From: Dyadobacter koreensis
GTDB taxonomy: Bacteria > Bacteroidota > Bacteroidia > Cytophagales > Spirosomataceae
DNA: 64,000 nt
NCBI RefSeq assembly: GCF_900108855.1
Contig: NZ_FNXY01000001.1
Coordinates: 1,054,001-1,118,000 of the forward strand
Direction of reading: 5' to 3'
Positions within the stretch are counted from its first letter, which is position 1, and the number at the start of each line of letters is the position of its first letter. A program made the translations under genes and the position numbers. Below, one piece after another: positions 1-8,362 of the stretch. The notes under the pieces are model-generated. The model was not told the origin of the DNA. It made no database searches and saw only the letters and a program-made list of their open reading frames with translations.

Positions 1-423
1 GTTTTTGTACAGCTTTGGAACACAGCTGAAAAGTTGCCCGACGTAAATTCTCCTAAAGGCTACCTGATCGTTGCAGTGCGACGAGAGCTCTTAAAGAGAA
101 TTACGCGTCAACGTAAGTTTTCAGATCAGTTTGTGGAAAATCCTGAATCTTCTGTGGAAGATCAATTTATTGAGTTTCAAACCAATGAAATGATTTCGGA
201 CGGTCTGGCCGGTTTTGTAAAGAAACTCCCAAGCCGCCAAAGAGAAATTATCTTCCTTAAATATTACAGCGCATTATCAACAGAGCAAATTGCCACGGTC
301 ATGCAGTTGACCCCGGCTTCGGTTTATAAACTTGCCTACAAAGCGATCGATAACCTCAAAGAACTTTGCGCGGGCTGGAAGTCTTTATGGATCATTTTTC
401 TGATAGCCATCTCAGGTTTTTAG
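1..423 (+). CDS. ECF-type RNA polymerase sigma factor, 5' end outside window
   Basis: The frame is open from base 1, so the gene begins upstream of the window; the TTG at 34 is not a believable start. The visible 140 residues hold the end of sigma region 2 (FVQLW, then SPKGYL) and a complete sigma-70 region 4: LPSRQREIIFLKYY, then STEQIATVMQLTPASVYKLAYKAI as a helix-turn-helix. This is the standard ending of Bacteroidota extracytoplasmic-function sigma factors, which recruit RNA polymerase to a small regulon. The last residues (SLWIIFLIAISGF) are strongly hydrophobic, which is common in the FecI-like members that sit beside SusC/SusD loci. It converges on the SusC/SusD operon that ends at 501. 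An anti-sigma factor or receptor partner is not visible here. Confidence 0.85.
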   Translation, partial: VFVQLWNTAEKLPDVNSPKGYLIVAVRRELLKRITRQRKFSDQFVENPESSVEDQFIEFQTNEMISDGLAGFVKKLPSRQREIIFLKYYSALSTEQIATVMQLTPASVYKLAYKAIDNLKELCAGWKSLWIIFLIAISGF

Positions 424-440
424 AATAGATATTAATAATA

Positions 441-477
441 CATAGCACCGGAAATCGGATGACTACCCGGCACTATG
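441..477. terminator. Imperfect inverted repeat between convergent genes
   Basis: CATAG-CA-CCGG (441-451) pairs with CCGG-CA-CTATG (467-477), leaving a two-base internal bubble and a 15-nt loop. It lies between the convergent sigma factor and the 3' end of the ThuA/PQQ fusion gene. No clean U-tract follows on either strand, so the terminator role is inferred from position only. Confidence 0.3.
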
Positions 478-500
478 CACTTCTATTTATTTCAGTTCAT

Positions 501-3500
501 CTACTTTTCAAAACGAATATTGTTAAGCTTCAAAATCTCGCTATTGGGCTTATCGGGTTTAAGCGCAATAAAATAAATATCATGTCTGCCGCTTACCGGG
601 TTTTCTATTTTACCGCTTATTTTTTTAAAAACGTCCCAGGAACTGGTTGGTGTAAATGCTGCCGTGCTGATCACAGGACCAGCCTGAGAGTCAATTCTTA
701 CCTGTATCTGCCCTGTCTGGTCACCCGAAGCGTATTCAAAAATAAATTGGCCAATGCCGCTTAAATCAATATTTCTAAGCAAAATGTAAGATTTATGCCC
801 GCCCTGAGAAAGATTGTCGCGGAACCTAGCGAAACCCACATAGGCATCCGCAAAAGCAGGTTTTACGTTCGCACTTCTCAGCTTCACAACATCCGCGCCC
901 GTAATAGGTCCGACCTTATTTCCGCCTTTGTCCTTATAGGAAGCTACGAAAGTATATTGGCCTTTCTGATCATTTACAGGATGATCTTTAAGCATTTTAG
1001 ATCCCTGAACAGGTAAATTTATAAGGTCTTTTTGAAGATCAGTCAACGAAAATATATATCTGACCATTTCCTGTGCATCCTGCGGCGAAAGCTGCGGATG
1101 TGCGCTCATGATATGCTCAGTCCCCCAGTTCCCACCTCCTCCACTAATAATTTTGGCAGCGAGTTCTTCCACAGCTTTTTCCTTGGTCTTGTAGCGTTTT
1201 GCAACCGCCAAAAACGTAGGTCCAACCGAAGGTTTGTCAACCGTATGACAGGCGCGGCAGTCGCTGTTGGTCATCAGGATTTTACCAATCTGCTCCGGCC
1301 GCATCAAAAGACCGGCCACAGATTCTGGAACAAGGTTTTGCTGGCTGGCTGGCTGCGGATCATAAGACATCTGAACGTGAATATTTTTTGGATCAATTTT
1401 AACATCCTCCTTATCTTTCAATTTGACAGCATAAGTAAAGGGTTTATCATCCCAGAAAAATGATTTATTATCTGCACTGGTAATTCGGACATCAGGTTTG
1501 CTGTTTCCCACTCGGACAACAACAGTATCCGTACTAACCTTTCCGGCAAGATCTGTCACTTTTAAAAGTGTGTGATAAACGCCGGGTTTTTGGTAGCTGT
1601 ACGAAGGATTTGGTTTTGTACTACCCAGCGTTTTACCATCAAAAAACCACTGATAGGAAATCCGGTCATCATCGTCCAGATCCAGACTTCCTTTGCTGCT
1701 AAAAGAAACACGCAGAGGTGGCTGGCCGTTTGCCGATTTTAAAACAGGAAAATTTCGGCGTTCTGAGGTAAGAAAGACGGTTTTATCCACGTAGTCTTCT
1801 TTTACAGAATCGGTAATACTTGCTTTGGCAACGGGCGGACGATTTCCTGTATTATATTCAATTCTAACGAGCCTGGCATCGTCGTTATCAGCGCCGTAAA
1901 CCGAGCCGTATTCAAGCATATACATCATTCCGTCCGGCCCAAAAGTGAGATCAATTGGTCTTCTAAAATCGCCGTTTGCCGCCATAAAAGGTTCACTGCG
2001 CACATACTTTTCATTTTCATCAAACCGTAAGGCAATTACCCAGTTACGCATCCAGTCAAAAACAAAAAGAGCTCCGTCATAGTAATCCGGAAATTTGCCT
2101 GTTGATTTATTCGCAGACTTGAAACTGTAAAAATCACCTGCCATCGCACTTCTTCCCCCAACGCCCAATTCAGGAAATTCTTCGGATGCTGCGTAAGGAT
2201 ACCAGATCATGGCCGGCACAGCTGGCGGTAATTGACTAAGTCCGGTATTATTGGGTGAATTGTTGACCGGCGCATTGGGATCAAACTTTGATCCGGCCGT
2301 TTTCGCAGCGAAATCCCACTTACTGTAAGCTGCATTATTGCCCATAAAATAAGGCCATCCGTAATTCCCCGCTTTTTTTGCTTGGTTGAACTCATCATAC
2401 CCGCGTGGCCCTTGTATACCATCCTTACCGGCATCAGGCCCGATTTCACCCCAGTACAAAACAGAAGTCTGTGGGTTCACCGCGATACGGTAAGGATTTC
2501 GACAACCCATTATGTAAATTTCCGGAAGAGTACGGCCGCTGTTTTCTTCGTTTTTGGAAAATAAATTCCCTTCGGGAATGCTATACGTGCCATCAGTTTC
2601 GGGATGGATACGCAAAATTTTTCCCTTAAAATCATTGGTATTACCAGCCGAACGCTGCGAATCCTGACTGTAAAATTCCTTTCCTGGCCGCTCATCCATA
2701 GGAGAATAACCTCCTGAAGGAAAAGGCGTCGAACTATCACCAGTTGAGAGGTAAAGATTCCCTTCCTTATCAAATGCCAAGGATCCGCCATGATGCGAGC
2801 CGCTGTTTTTTTGAACCGGAACTTTAAGCAGGATTTTCTCCGAAGACAAATCAAGCGTGTTATTTTCTGTTAATGTAAATCGTGAGAGCTGAAATGCAAG
2901 ATTTTCTTCGGTAAGTCCTTTGGGGGCATAATACAAATAAAGCTGACGATTTTTCGAGAAGTCCGGATCCAGTGTTATACCGATAAGGCCTGTGCCGCCC
3001 ATGTTGGTAATCTCAAACTTATGGATCAGTGATGATTTTCCTGTGGCCGGATCGTAGCTGGAAAAATTGCCAAATAACTCTGTAAAATATACGATGCCAT
3101 TTGAAGCCACGGCAAGCTCCATAGGAGAATTCAGATCATTAGCCAGAATGGTTTTGACAAACCGGTTTTGCTCAGGTGTTATTTTAGCATATGCTTTTTT
3201 ATAATCCAGCACTGAATTTGGTCCTATGGCATATTTTATTCCTCCCAGCAAATGCGCCAAATACAGAGGCTCACTAAAACTTTCATCGGTATGGCCAAGG
3301 CCCGTGTAAAAAGAACGTCCGCCATCAAATTCATGATACCAACTGATGGGATGATCAGCGCCGTTGGTGCCACCTTCGTAGGAAATTTCATCAAGTTTTG
3401 CCAGCACTTTAATGCCCGAATAGTAAGCGCGGTAGTTATACCACTCATCGGTTCTCTCCCAGCGGCCGGACAGCATTTTGGTAGAAGGATGCGTTTTATC

Positions 3501-3965
3501 GCTCACTTCTATGGCTGCCTTTCTAACATTAGGATTATGCGGATGGCTTGAAAAATAAGCACCGACCAGCTTACCGTACCAAGGCCAGTCGTACTCGGTA
3601 TCAGCAGCGGCATGGATTCCAACAAACCCGCCACCTGCCTGAATATAGCGCTCAAAGGCAGTCTGTTGTGTTCCGTTTAAAACATTTCCTGTGGTGCTCA
3701 GCCAGATCACAGCGGCATAGTTTTTCAAATGTTCCTCGGTAAAAAGTGCCGAATTTGAAGTGGTATCGACACTAAAACCATTTTCCTGTCCCAACTTTTG
3801 AAGGGCTTTGATACCTGAGGGAATCGATGCGTGTTTCCAACCTTTGGTTTTAGAAAAAACCAGAACCCGGGGCTCTGCGGCTTGCTCACTAAAGGTCATT
3901 GAGCAGTAGGCTAAAACAATTAGAACGCAAAGAGCCAGGTATGTGAACTTCACTTTAAATAACAT
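501..3965 (-). CDS. Secreted ThuA - PQQ-type sugar dehydrogenase - PKD - cytochrome c fusion protein
   Basis: A 1154-residue exported protein with a clear N-terminal signal peptide (hydrophobic stretch ending about residue 26). Order of parts: ThuA-like (trehalose-utilisation, glutamine-amidotransferase fold) domain at about 29-250 (PRVLVFSKTKGWKHASIPSG, then GGGFVGIHAAADTEYDWPWY); a six-bladed glucose/sorbosone-dehydrogenase propeller at about 265-705 (SPMELAVASNGIVYFTEL, SGSHHGGSLAFDKEGNLYLS, CRNPYRIAVNP); a PKD-like beta domain at about 735-830; a cytochrome c heme site CRACH near residue 905 followed by the KPSVGPTF loop; and a C-terminal CBM6-like beta-sandwich. The family oxidises sugar alcohols or sugars and passes electrons to the attached heme. 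It is the last gene of the SusC/SusD operon and its ThuA domain is a paralogue of the next gene upstream. The substrate is unknown. Confidence 0.88.
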   Translation of the reverse strand: MLFKVKFTYLALCVLIVLAYCSMTFSEQAAEPRVLVFSKTKGWKHASIPSGIKALQKLGQENGFSVDTTSNSALFTEEHLKNYAAVIWLSTTGNVLNGTQQTAFERYIQAGGGFVGIHAAADTEYDWPWYGKLVGAYFSSHPHNPNVRKAAIEVSDKTHPSTKMLSGRWERTDEWYNYRAYYSGIKVLAKLDEISYEGGTNGADHPISWYHEFDGGRSFYTGLGHTDESFSEPLYLAHLLGGIKYAIGPNSVLDYKKAYAKITPEQNRFVKTILANDLNSPMELAVASNGIVYFTELFGNFSSYDPATGKSSLIHKFEITNMGGTGLIGITLDPDFSKNRQLYLYYAPKGLTEENLAFQLSRFTLTENNTLDLSSEKILLKVPVQKNSGSHHGGSLAFDKEGNLYLSTGDSSTPFPSGGYSPMDERPGKEFYSQDSQRSAGNTNDFKGKILRIHPETDGTYSIPEGNLFSKNEENSGRTLPEIYIMGCRNPYRIAVNPQTSVLYWGEIGPDAGKDGIQGPRGYDEFNQAKKAGNYGWPYFMGNNAAYSKWDFAAKTAGSKFDPNAPVNNSPNNTGLSQLPPAVPAMIWYPYAASEEFPELGVGGRSAMAGDFYSFKSANKSTGKFPDYYDGALFVFDWMRNWVIALRFDENEKYVRSEPFMAANGDFRRPIDLTFGPDGMMYMLEYGSVYGADNDDARLVRIEYNTGNRPPVAKASITDSVKEDYVDKTVFLTSERRNFPVLKSANGQPPLRVSFSSKGSLDLDDDDRISYQWFFDGKTLGSTKPNPSYSYQKPGVYHTLLKVTDLAGKVSTDTVVVRVGNSKPDVRITSADNKSFFWDDKPFTYAVKLKDKEDVKIDPKNIHVQMSYDPQPASQQNLVPESVAGLLMRPEQIGKILMTNSDCRACHTVDKPSVGPTFLAVAKRYKTKEKAVEELAAKIISGGGGNWGTEHIMSAHPQLSPQDAQEMVRYIFSLTDLQKDLINLPVQGSKMLKDHPVNDQKGQYTFVASYKDKGGNKVGPITGADVVKLRSANVKPAFADAYVGFARFRDNLSQGGHKSYILLRNIDLSGIGQFIFEYASGDQTGQIQVRIDSQAGPVISTAAFTPTSSWDVFKKISGKIENPVSGRHDIYFIALKPDKPNSEILKLNNIRFEK

Positions 3966-4063
3966 AATCAGTATATTAACGACCGTACTTCTTTAAAAAC
4001 ATCTGCAGCGTTTTCTGTATTTTGATTGTATAATTTCAATCCAATGCTTGGCCGGCAGCTACA

Positions 4064-4831
4064 TTAAGGAGCCGCGGTTTTTGCTTTACTATAATCAAGC
4101 TTTTGGTTTTTCCCAATTGCATATTTGATTCCTTCCAGTATATGCTTTTGAAATAAAGGGTCACTATAACCTTCCGAGAGGTGTCCCAGCGCAGTGTAAA
4201 AAGACCGTCCTCCATCAAATTCATGTTTCCAAGCCAAAGGGTGGTACGCGCCTTCGGTGCCACCTTTGTAAGTGGTTTCATCCGCAGTAAAAAGAACGTG
4301 CACATCGCTGCTTCTTTTATTGAAATTATACCACTCGTCTTTCCATTGCCATTTTTGTGGTAGGTGTTTTGTAGATTGATCTTTTCGGTCGGTTACGTTA
4401 ATTGTTCCCGGCACCGGATCCGGCGGGTGATTGACAAAAACAGCACCCGTCAGCTTACCAAACCAATCCCACTCTTTTTCGGAGGCCGAAGCAGAATGAA
4501 TACCGATATATCCCCCTCCCGACTGAATATACCTTTCAAAGTGAGCCTGTTCGGCAGTACTGAGCACATCGCCTGTTGTTGATAACCAGATGACGGCTGC
4601 ATATTTTTTAAGAGAATCCTCTTTAAAAAACGCTGCATTTTCAGTGGTATCTACCTCAAACCCATTTTGCTCCCCCATCTTTATGATTGCAGCAATACCC
4701 GCCGGAATGGATTCATGATAGTACCGGACGGTTTTGCTAAAAATAAGTACCCTGGGTTTTTGCTTTTGGGCTACACATAAAAAAGAAAGACCAAATATTA
4801 GAAACAGGGAAAGTATTGTTATTTTTTTCAT
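4064..4831 (-). CDS. ThuA domain-containing secreted protein
   Basis: A 255-residue protein with a signal peptide (MKKITILSLFLIFGLSFLCV) followed by a single ThuA domain. It aligns over its whole length with the N-terminal domain of the downstream fusion protein: PRVLIFSKTVRYYHESIPAG, YAAVIWLSTTGDVL, GGGYIGIHSASASE, WKHEFDGGRSFYTALGH. ThuA proteins have a class I glutamine-amidotransferase-like fold and are linked to disaccharide (trehalose, sucrose) metabolism, but their chemistry is poorly known. The gene lies 35 bp after the esterase gene and 98 bp before the fusion gene on the same strand, so it is probably cotranscribed. The pair suggests a duplication followed by domain capture. Confidence 0.88.
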   Translation of the reverse strand: MKKITILSLFLIFGLSFLCVAQKQKPRVLIFSKTVRYYHESIPAGIAAIIKMGEQNGFEVDTTENAAFFKEDSLKKYAAVIWLSTTGDVLSTAEQAHFERYIQSGGGYIGIHSASASEKEWDWFGKLTGAVFVNHPPDPVPGTINVTDRKDQSTKHLPQKWQWKDEWYNFNKRSSDVHVLFTADETTYKGGTEGAYHPLAWKHEFDGGRSFYTALGHLSEGYSDPLFQKHILEGIKYAIGKNQKLDYSKAKTAAP

Positions 4832-4866
4832 GTAAAAATCTGGTTATGAAGATAAAGAGATAAAAT

Positions 4867-6534
4867 TTACAAATCTCTTTGATAAAAAAGGTGTTCTAAA
4901 AGCTGCCGGGCTTCACCGTCAGGATCATTCCTGATTTCACTATTGTTATTGAAAACCATCGTTGCTCCGTTTTGTTTTGTAAACGGTTTCCACTGCGGCA
5001 GACCTTTATGATCCGGGTTTCCCGTTCTGGCAAAATTCAGCCACGCCATACTTATTTTTGCAGCCAGATCTCTTGCCTGTTGTCCACCACCGGTCATGGT
5101 TTCACAGCGGTCGGTATTCGCAAAAACAAAAGGAATTTCACTGCAATGAAAAGATCTCGGACGACTATCAAGAACAGGAGTTTGCCATGCGAAAAGATAT
5201 AAATAAACCGGCGCTGCGTTCTGAGCCGCTTTGCGCTCAGCTTGCAGATAAGCCATTGGGTTGTATGGAGAAACGTACGAAAGAATTTCCACGGCCTTTA
5301 CCTCCGGGTGCACTTTCCTTAACACCTGATGGATTTTCTGTGACTTGGCTCCAAAGCGTTCAAATAGCTTTTTTTTCAGTCCTTCATCGTCTAAAGATTC
5401 CATAGCGGCATTCCCAATACTGGCTGACGCTTCGTTGCGGTTGGTGCCAATGATCATGGGAATATGGGCAGAATATGCAGGTACCGACGGATCAAAGGGA
5501 TGCGTAGGAATTACCTTACCATCCACAACTGGCTGCCAGCCAGCGCGACCAACATTAAGAGGAAAATCACTTCCCATTTTCTTTTCCGCTGCTATACTGG
5601 CCAGAATTAATTCAGAAAATGGCAGTTTAGAAATCTGAGCAATATTGGCTTTATCAATTTTTAATTCGGATAAAAAATGACCTGCAAGTTCTGCGGCATA
5701 GGCATGAGTAGCCACCTGAACGGTTGAACTGCTTTGCGAGATAGCTTTGTGAAAAAGACCTTTTGCAGTAGGCATAGCCATCAGAGTTGTAACTTTAGCT
5801 CCGCCTCCGGATTGTCCAAAAATTGTCACATTGCCGGCATCACCTCCAAAATTTGCGATATTGTCTCTTACCCATTCGAGTGCTGCCACAAGATCCAGCA
5901 TACCAACGTTACCTGATCTTTCGTATTGACTTCCATAATCGGACAGATCCAAAAAACCTAAAGCATTAAGCCTGTGATTGACCGAAACAACGACTACATC
6001 CCCTTTTCTGCTAAGATTCTCGCCGTCGTAAGATGGATGCTCCTGGCTGGACCCTGAAAAGAAAGCTCCTCCATGAATCCAGAAAAGCACCGGCCTCTTT
6101 TTGTTATCCTTTAAAGTCGGTGTCCATACGTTTAGCCTTAGACAATCCTCACTTTGAAAACCATCAACCCATTGATAAAGAAAAGCATACTCCTGCATCC
6201 CCCATCCGCTATTTGGTTTTTGAGGACAAATCGGTCCGTAAGTAAGTGTATCGCGCACGCCCGTCCAGCTGATAGGTTTCACCGGAGGCATGAACCGGTA
6301 CGCTCCGGCAGTACTCTCCCCGTAAGGTATGCCCTTGAAATTGTAAATCCCATCATGAATATAGCCTCGCACTTTCCCCTGCGTGGTATCAGCCACCGCC
6401 TGGTTAGCGGAAGCTGTCACACGATCTTTTTTATCTTTGATTGAAATTTGCGCATTGGCATCAGGACTCCCAAGTGTGAGCGCAGTTGCGCCTAGTCCAA
6501 TAGTCTGAAGAAAATTCCTTCGGTTGTTTTTCAT
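4867..6534 (-). CDS. Type-B carboxylesterase, Tat-like export signal
   Basis: A 555-residue alpha/beta-hydrolase of the carboxylesterase type B family. The nucleophile elbow is GQSGGG near residue 241; the oxyanion-hole strand reads VLFWIHGGAFFSGSS; the His region is RSFHCSEIPFVF near residue 466, and the acid region is GTNRNEAS. The N-terminus (NRRNFLQTIGLGATALTLGS) looks like a Tat-type signal although the second Arg context is imperfect. The family hydrolyses carboxylic esters, and in a SusC/SusD operon such enzymes commonly remove acetyl, feruloyl or similar groups from glycans. Spacing is 29 bp from the SusD gene and 35 bp to the ThuA gene. The natural ester is not known. Confidence 0.88.
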   Translation of the reverse strand: MKNNRRNFLQTIGLGATALTLGSPDANAQISIKDKKDRVTASANQAVADTTQGKVRGYIHDGIYNFKGIPYGESTAGAYRFMPPVKPISWTGVRDTLTYGPICPQKPNSGWGMQEYAFLYQWVDGFQSEDCLRLNVWTPTLKDNKKRPVLFWIHGGAFFSGSSQEHPSYDGENLSRKGDVVVVSVNHRLNALGFLDLSDYGSQYERSGNVGMLDLVAALEWVRDNIANFGGDAGNVTIFGQSGGGAKVTTLMAMPTAKGLFHKAISQSSSTVQVATHAYAAELAGHFLSELKIDKANIAQISKLPFSELILASIAAEKKMGSDFPLNVGRAGWQPVVDGKVIPTHPFDPSVPAYSAHIPMIIGTNRNEASASIGNAAMESLDDEGLKKKLFERFGAKSQKIHQVLRKVHPEVKAVEILSYVSPYNPMAYLQAERKAAQNAAPVYLYLFAWQTPVLDSRPRSFHCSEIPFVFANTDRCETMTGGGQQARDLAAKISMAWLNFARTGNPDHKGLPQWKPFTKQNGATMVFNNNSEIRNDPDGEARQLLEHLFYQRDL

Positions 6535-6563
6535 ACGGTTAATAAATCAGGCCGGTAGCCGGC

Positions 6564-8300
6564 TCAATAATTAGGATTTTGGGTCAGAATATCCCTGCCC
6601 TGATAGTCAATCTGTGTTTGTGGAATCGGTACATACTCATCTCTTCCCGCTGTAAATCGACCGCCGCTGTAGGCAACAGGAAGTTTGTTTTTTTCATACT
6701 CAAGAAACTGATTCAGAACGGTCTGCGCAGTTCCCCAGCGCACCAGATCAAAAAAGCGGTGGCCTTCTCCGGACAATTCCAGTTTACGCTCAAACTGAAC
6801 ATATTGCCTAGCAGAAACCTTGTCATTCCATGACTCAGCATAGGTGTTGATCACAAAATTGGCGGCATTATTTCCATTGGCTGTTTTTACCCAGGCGTCT
6901 TTGTTGGCCGCACGCGTTCGGACCATATTCACGTACGTCCTGGCCGTTTCCAGACTACCTACTTCAATTTCCACCTCCGCGGCCATCAAAAGAATATCTG
7001 CAAAACGAAGAATATTATAATTAATAGCCGAATAGGTATCCGTGCTGGCTGTGGCGTCCGAAAGGTTTTTAACCTGGGATTTATAATGGATGAATTTTTT
7101 GGGAGAATAAGGCCCGCCAAAACTCTGATCACGGATCCAGGAATAACCAGGATGCACACCCCAGTCCAAAAATGGAATACCGCGGCGCCCTACCGACCAG
7201 TCAAGACGCGGATCAACAGGGCCTGCATCAGGCGTAAAAGCCTGATCCGAGACAATCCCCTGATCTGTTTTCAGCTGATTGGTAGCTGAATTGTAAGATC
7301 CATCTACGAGGGGTAAACCTTTTTCATTGACCCTGAAAGAATTGGCAAGCTCGAAACTTGGCTGAAAATAACCGCAGCAGCCGCCCGGAGCGCTTGATCC
7401 GTAAGGATAATTCAGCCCTAGATCCGTATTGGCATTGTCTGTGCTTCCGGTATTCGCAGCAGCCTGAATAGCAAAAACAGATTCTGAATTAGTTTCCTTT
7501 GCTGCATTGAAGACATCTGTATAATTGGCAACCAAAGCGTATTTTAAACCTCCGCTGGTAACGCCGCTGGCGATAACCAGATCAAAAAGCACCTTTGCCT
7601 CCGCATACTTTTTCTGGTATAAATATGTTTTGGCCAGGTAGGAAGCTGCGGCCCATTTATTTGCTCTTCCCACAAGCGTTTGCGTAGCCGGCAGGTTTTC
7701 GTATGCAAATTTAAAATCATCCTCAATTTTTGGCCAGATATCTACATTGTTAGGTACTTTCTCGATACCTGTACCGTAAGTGAGTGTTTCATCCACAAAC
7801 GGAACCATGTTAAAGATTCTTTTCAAATCAAAATAGTAATGCCCGCGAAGAAACCGGGCTTCCGCTGCAATCCGTTGTCTATCAGCTTCACTAACATCTG
7901 CGCTTGCAGATGGAAGGATGCGGAGTACCGCGTTCGTCCGGCTCACTCCTTCATACATCGCGCTCCATTTTTGACCGATATCAAAAAGGCTCGGGTAAAG
8001 CTGATAAGTCATCCAGGGTATCAGATCACCGTAATCCCCTGAGTTCGAACCCTTATTAGCATCCCCTCCCGAAATACTGCCCCGAAGCCAGTTTGACGAG
8101 CCTGTCACGCGTCTGAAACCGCGTCCGTTCAGCTCCGCGTAACTTGCGACCAGTAGCCCTTCAATACCCGCTTTGGAATTCAGCTCACTTACAGAAAGCT
8201 GTCCGGTGGCAGGCAGTTCTAAAAACGACTCTTTGCAGCTGCTTGCCAGCAGAGTCATCAGCAATAAGAGTATCCAGGTTTTATTTCTATTATTTTTCAT
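6564..8300 (-). CDS. RagB/SusD family glycan-binding lipoprotein
   Basis: I place the start at the ATG at 8300 rather than the upstream one at 8327, because it gives a proper lipoprotein signal (MKNNRNKTWILLLLMTLLAS then Cys22). The 578-residue product shows the SusD pattern: the early ELPATGQLSVSEL stretch, TPR-like helices (EARFLRGHYYFDLKRIFN), and the C-terminal RYADILLMAAE-type signature here as LRFADILLMAAEVE, followed by ERKLELSGEGHRFFDLVRWG. SusD proteins cap the SusC barrel at the cell surface and capture the oligosaccharide. It lies 35 bp downstream of the SusC gene, which is the usual order. The glycan bound cannot be told from sequence. Confidence 0.95.
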   Translation of the reverse strand: MKNNRNKTWILLLLMTLLASSCKESFLELPATGQLSVSELNSKAGIEGLLVASYAELNGRGFRRVTGSSNWLRGSISGGDANKGSNSGDYGDLIPWMTYQLYPSLFDIGQKWSAMYEGVSRTNAVLRILPSASADVSEADRQRIAAEARFLRGHYYFDLKRIFNMVPFVDETLTYGTGIEKVPNNVDIWPKIEDDFKFAYENLPATQTLVGRANKWAAASYLAKTYLYQKKYAEAKVLFDLVIASGVTSGGLKYALVANYTDVFNAAKETNSESVFAIQAAANTGSTDNANTDLGLNYPYGSSAPGGCCGYFQPSFELANSFRVNEKGLPLVDGSYNSATNQLKTDQGIVSDQAFTPDAGPVDPRLDWSVGRRGIPFLDWGVHPGYSWIRDQSFGGPYSPKKFIHYKSQVKNLSDATASTDTYSAINYNILRFADILLMAAEVEIEVGSLETARTYVNMVRTRAANKDAWVKTANGNNAANFVINTYAESWNDKVSARQYVQFERKLELSGEGHRFFDLVRWGTAQTVLNQFLEYEKNKLPVAYSGGRFTAGRDEYVPIPQTQIDYQGRDILTQNPNY

Positions 8301-8362
8301 TTCTTGATTAATTTTATAAATATCCATGAGATTATCGGGCTTAAAACCAATTGTTTAGAAAT

